From contig NW_014580027.1 of NCBI RefSeq assembly GCF_000485595.1, positions 1 through 20,658 on the forward strand: DNA of 20,658 nucleotides, written 5' to 3'. This DNA is from Priapulus caudatus (taxonomy: Eukaryota; Priapulida; Priapulimorpha; Priapulimorphida; Priapulidae). This document shows positions 17,861-20,658 of this stretch, piece by piece. Within the stretch, counting starts at the first letter, position 1, and each line of letters opens with the position of its first letter. The translations under genes were made by a program, and so were the position numbers. Under the pieces are notes generated by a model. That model saw only the letters and a program-made list of their open reading frames with translations, made no database searches and was not told the DNA's origin.

Positions 17861-18190
17861 GCCATGTATGGGGCCGAAAATAAGGCGCGGCGTCGCACAC
17901 GGGGGTCTGGCGTTAGGCCAGCTATAGACTGTCTGTGGGCTCTGCGCGACGGTGGTGGTGATGGTGGCTGTGGCAGCGACGCTGGAGTTCACACGAAGGC
18001 GTTTGTGTGGTGGCTCTCCCTCTGCCTCTGCTCTGTGGTGAGGTAGAGTGTTTGGGGTCTGGAGCGTCTGTTCGTTCCTGAATACGGCCTCCTGCTCGTC
18101 CTGTCGTTCTGCCTCTCTCTTGACTCCACGTTGCATGTCCATGTTTGCTGCCGTGACTGGGGAATACAGGAGATAGGTACACTTTAACAT
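17849..18190 (-). CDS. Unrecognised low-complexity ORF
   Basis: A 113-codon ORF contains charged segments (MDMQRGVKREAERQDEQEAV), a basic patch (PPHKRLRVN) like a nuclear localisation signal, and a Thr/Ala-rich stretch. It ends right where Gn/Gc copy 3 begins. I recognise no family. It may be a fragment of a host exon or retroelement ORF, or chance coding in GC-rich DNA. Confidence 0.25.
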   Translation of the reverse strand: MLKCTYLLYSPVTAANMDMQRGVKREAERQDEQEAVFRNEQTLQTPNTLPHHRAEAEGEPPHKRLRVNSSVAATATITTTVAQSPQTVYSWPNARPPCATPRLIFGPIHGHEI

Positions 18191-18559
18191 ATGTGATTAT
18201 ATTGGTCCGTTGAGGGCAGAAGATTCATACTGGTGCCAGGTGTAGATGGAGGTGGAGGTGTAGGACACGAGGGGTCGAGAAGGCGAAGGGGGAGGGGAGA
18301 AGTGTGGGCGTAACGTGGATCCTAGAGACGTGGCCGGCGTGCAGGTGCGGCGGGTGCGTGTGGTCGTGGGTGAGCGCGTGCGTTGAGGTGGATGCGAGGC
18401 TGGATAGGGGGAGTCAGTGTGGGTTGGTAGGGGGGAACGGCGAGGACTGGCCTCCCTGGCGCTGTTGAAATCGCCTGTCGGCGGCGGCGGCGGTCGGCTC
18501 TCTCAAAATGGCGGCCCTGCCGGTTTTGCTCTTTTTTGTTTTGTGGAAGGAGAGAAAGC
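18191..18559. other. GC/G-rich stretch, no convincing gene
   Basis: The plus strand is G-rich with several G-runs (for example 18283-18300 and 18405-18440) and a CGG repeat at 18480-18493. A minus-strand ORF here is Pro/Arg-rich, as expected from composition alone. It could be a CpG-rich promoter or G-quadruplex-prone sequence. Confidence 0.35.
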
Positions 18560-18948
18560 AATTCACATCAATACCCTTTGTTCTCGCACATGAGCAGAAC
18601 ATGGTCGAACAAGTTGTAGAATTTGTAGTTTCTGAATAGACGGGCATTTCTTCTGGATCAACTGCATAGCAGACATTCGAGTATAGCAATATATTCGATG
18701 CCGCGAATCTGAAATCATGGTTGTGAAGGATAAGAAGTCATCCCATGACGATAGACCAACATAATCCTTTTCCCTGACCACCACGAACTCTTGGCAAAAC
18801 TACGATGGCAAATCTGTAACCTTCTATCATAAATTTCATGCATTTATCTCCAGCAGCAAGGGTTTTGAAATTCTCACGTTTCTTTAAGCAGAGTAAGACG
18901 CCGCTTGTTTGATTTCTTACCTTTCCCTTTGACTATCCTCAACATCAT
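18560..18948 (-). pseudogene. Possible mononegavirus M-like remnant
   Basis: Two consecutive ATGs (18948 and 18945) open a strongly basic N-terminus (MLRIVKGKGKKSNKRR) that stops after about 24 codons. A shifted frame across the same place continues LKKRENFKTLAAGDKCMKFM and EGYRFAIVVLPRVRGGQGKG to a stop near 18745. Further pieces in other frames (SWDDFLSFTTMISDSRHRIY; NVCYAVDPEEMPVYSETTNS) reach about 18570. A small protein with a Lys-rich N-terminus following an acidic P-like ORF is what the matrix gene of a rhabdovirus-like virus would look like. I see no diagnostic motif beyond that, so this is an inference from position and composition. Multiple frameshifts make it non-functional. Confidence 0.3.
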
Positions 18949-18987
18949 GTTTGTCTGGTATCAAGATGTCTCTAATCACATCGAAAC

Positions 18988-19010
18988 TTTTGCTAGTTTT
19001 TTATGAATAT
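18988..19010 (-). terminator. Mononegavirus-like gene junction (candidate)
   Basis: Between the P-like stop (19076) and the M-like start (18948) the minus strand reads ATTCATAAAAAACTAGCAAA. An A-run followed by a short spacer and a new start resembles the transcription stop/start signals between genes of mononegaviruses. The A-run is only six long and the match is loose. Confidence 0.25.
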
Positions 19011-19075
19011 ATAAAAGAAAGGAAAATATATAAAATCTCTTGGAATGTGTGAAGTGTGGAGGTACCCGTCTTCGA

Positions 19076-19752
19076 TTACTTGCCAACAAGACTTAGGAGT
19101 AGTGTATCAATCTCCTTCCTTCCTAACGGTTCTCCTTCCTCAGTCGCGCTTAGGATCTCTAAGAGCTCATCTCGTTTTGGCTTGATCCCTTCTTTGAGCT
19201 TGAGCTCTGAGATTCTTATGCCGCATCTGATGGCACTGAGGATGGCACTTGTTGGAATAGATTTGGTTTGGTTTTGTTGCTCTCTTTCCTTCTCTGAGAG
19301 GGTTTCTTCATGGTAAATGAGTTTTTGATTGACCTCCACAATAGTTTTTGAAAGTTTTCGAAAGTCCTCGGAGCTAGATTGTAGGAGTGCTGAATATGAT
19401 GCCGCTTCTTTCAGCTTCCTATCTGTTGCCTTTTTTTTTTATCTCGCCGAGCAGCTCTAGTATTGTGGTCTTGTTTTTGTCGGAATCATGTACCCTGTCC
19501 TTCCGTGACTCTAGGAGGCCTTGCTGGAACCCCATGAGCAGGGAGTCAGCTAGTTTGGCATCGGGTGACCCTTTGTCGTGTGCGATCTTCTGGAGAATCC
19601 GTTTCATGGACTCACTCCAGTTCTCCCATTTTCCCAACCCTTTAGTCCAGCTGAGTTCGAGATGTTTCATTGCTGCTTTCACCCGCATCTCGGCCAGGTC
19701 CTCCGTGTCTTCCTCACTAGATGAGGAGTCCGAGTATATACAGTATATTTAT
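19076..19752 (-). pseudogene. Acidic P-like viral ORF, broken at a homopolymer
   Basis: From a stop at about 19753 the frame opens with an acidic serine cluster (YSDSSSSEEDTEDLAEMRVK), then an amphipathic region (LELSWTKGLGKWENWSESMK), and ends at the A10 run (T10 on the plus strand, 19431-19440). In the frame one base away the text continues through a charged helix (NQKLIYHEETLSEKEREQQN) to a compact C-terminus (ISELKLKEGIKPKRDELLEI) and a stop at 19076. In total this is about 225 codons with a single one-base frame change at the homopolymer. An acidic N-terminus, a central coiled coil and a small C-terminal domain fit a mononegavirus phosphoprotein, but I find no family-specific motif. It could also be a host or retroelement protein. 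Confidence 0.4.
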
Positions 19753-20008
19753 TAACTCATACAATGTAAAGCTACATTTTGTTGCACTAAAATAAGTCTC
19801 ATTTTCTCGAAATGAATTATTCTGAAACTACACACAAATTAAGACAAATTATACAATATACACATTGAACACACCTGTGATTCCAATGCATCTAACATAA
19901 TGTCAAAGATTAGGCACATATTATAAAAATACACTGTACTTATATTGCATATGAAGTACCCGTTTTAAATGAGATACTTAAAAAAAATAATGGATTTTGT
20001 TTTGGGCA
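19753..20008. other. AT-rich spacer, no gene
   Basis: The stretch is AT-rich with short A-runs (for example 19980-19987). No ORF or RNA gene is seen. Confidence 0.5.
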
Positions 20009-20657
20009 TTATGCAATTTTTGCATAATTCACTTCACCTTTGCTGCTAGTTTCCTCATGGCCATAGTTTTTTACTACCGAGTTCACTGAACTTTTTTGTT
20101 GATGCTTTCTCTTTCTTACGGATGCTAGTCTGCTCTTGCTTCTTGCAGAAGATATGTAGCGTGAAGTGATGAACTTGGTTAGGAGTTTCGTCTTAATCTT
20201 GTGGCACTGTGGAAATATTATATTTGCAGTTAATTCTTCTGCTCGGTTTAAGAGCACTGTTTTGACTTTTGCTCTTCCATGAGCTGATCTCTGCTTCTCG
20301 ACACTTGCCTCCACAGTCAAGAGCATGCTGAACCGTCTTGTCTGATACAAAGGCGAGACTCCACTCTTAGATTCTTTTATCAAAGTCAGCTGTCCATCAG
20401 GGTGAATGTCATCGTGTCCTTAGCCAACACATCACTCGTGCAATTGATCGCATGTCTTCTGATTTTTCTTGATGTTTTCTTACACAGTAGCCAGCGAGGT
20501 TGAACAGGCTGGCACGCTCAGCTGTGGAAGATTGTCAACATTTGGATCGTCTGAGAGGATGATCCCGCGAGATTGGTTCCTCCTCTGGAACCTTGACATC
20601 TTGTTGCAGAAAATCAGCCAGGAATTCTCCATCGTCTTGGCTGTAGCTCCTGAAAGC
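20009..20657 (-). pseudogene. Decayed transposase-like fragment, open at the window edge
   Basis: Overlapping frames give SSTAERASLFNLAGYCVRK (about 20540-20480), then after frame changes DGQLTLIKESKSGVSPLYQ and a basic C-terminal region with KTKLLTKFITSRYI and SRLASVRKRKHQQKSS, ending at 20009. A 'LAGYxVRK' segment followed by an L/I-K-x-S-G-V segment and a basic tail recalls the C-terminal half of THAP/P-element-like transposases. The resemblance is only general. At least two frameshifts are present. The upstream part lies outside the window. Confidence 0.35.
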
Positions 20658-20658
20658 G

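Overview
This looks like a eukaryotic, probably invertebrate, repeat-rich genomic window. There is no bacterial gene organisation. Nearly all recognisable coding sequence is broken, and it comes from LTR and non-LTR retroelements and from RNA viruses. A possible fibroblast-growth-factor exon supports an animal origin. I cannot name the host from the sequence. There is one undetermined base (n) at 10766.

Layout. 260-2966 (minus) is a mosaic: a BEL/Pao-type Gag zinc knuckle, a class III (chuvirus/rhabdovirus-like) glycoprotein fragment, a Ty3/Gypsy integrase C-terminus and a coiled-coil 3' ORF. 3390-5850 holds a second class III glycoprotein fragment (minus), an unrecognised minus-strand ORF, an FGF-like exon (plus) and a short minus ORF. 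Parts of this unit recur at 8654-9341, 10767-11258 and 14242-14633. 6600-7403 (minus) carries an RNA-dependent RNA polymerase remnant with motifs A, B and C, flanked by short direct repeats. 7809-8340 holds an open but unrecognised ORF. 9371-10765 contains a small tandem repeat, a probable LTR edge on the minus strand, a nested palindrome containing an RFX-type X-box, and a plus-strand TATA box.

11259-14241 is a nearly full-length bunyavirus-type Gn/Gc glycoprotein precursor (minus). It is broken by two in-frame stops and several frameshifts and sits exactly between two pieces of the duplicated unit. Two further partial copies of the same gene follow at 15440-16463 and 17264-17860. Between and beside them lie an RT fragment (14636-15290) and a possible retroelement leader with the start of gag (16455-17260). 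18560-19752 (minus) contains an acidic P-like ORF followed by a basic M-like ORF, with an A-rich, mononegavirus-like junction between them. The right end (20009-20657) looks like a decayed transposase.

Taken together, this is a graveyard of endogenous viral elements from at least three RNA-virus groups. All the viral-looking fragments read from the minus strand. That is the arrangement expected of a virus-derived small-RNA (piRNA) cluster transcribed from the plus strand, but this is inference. None of the viral genes appears intact.
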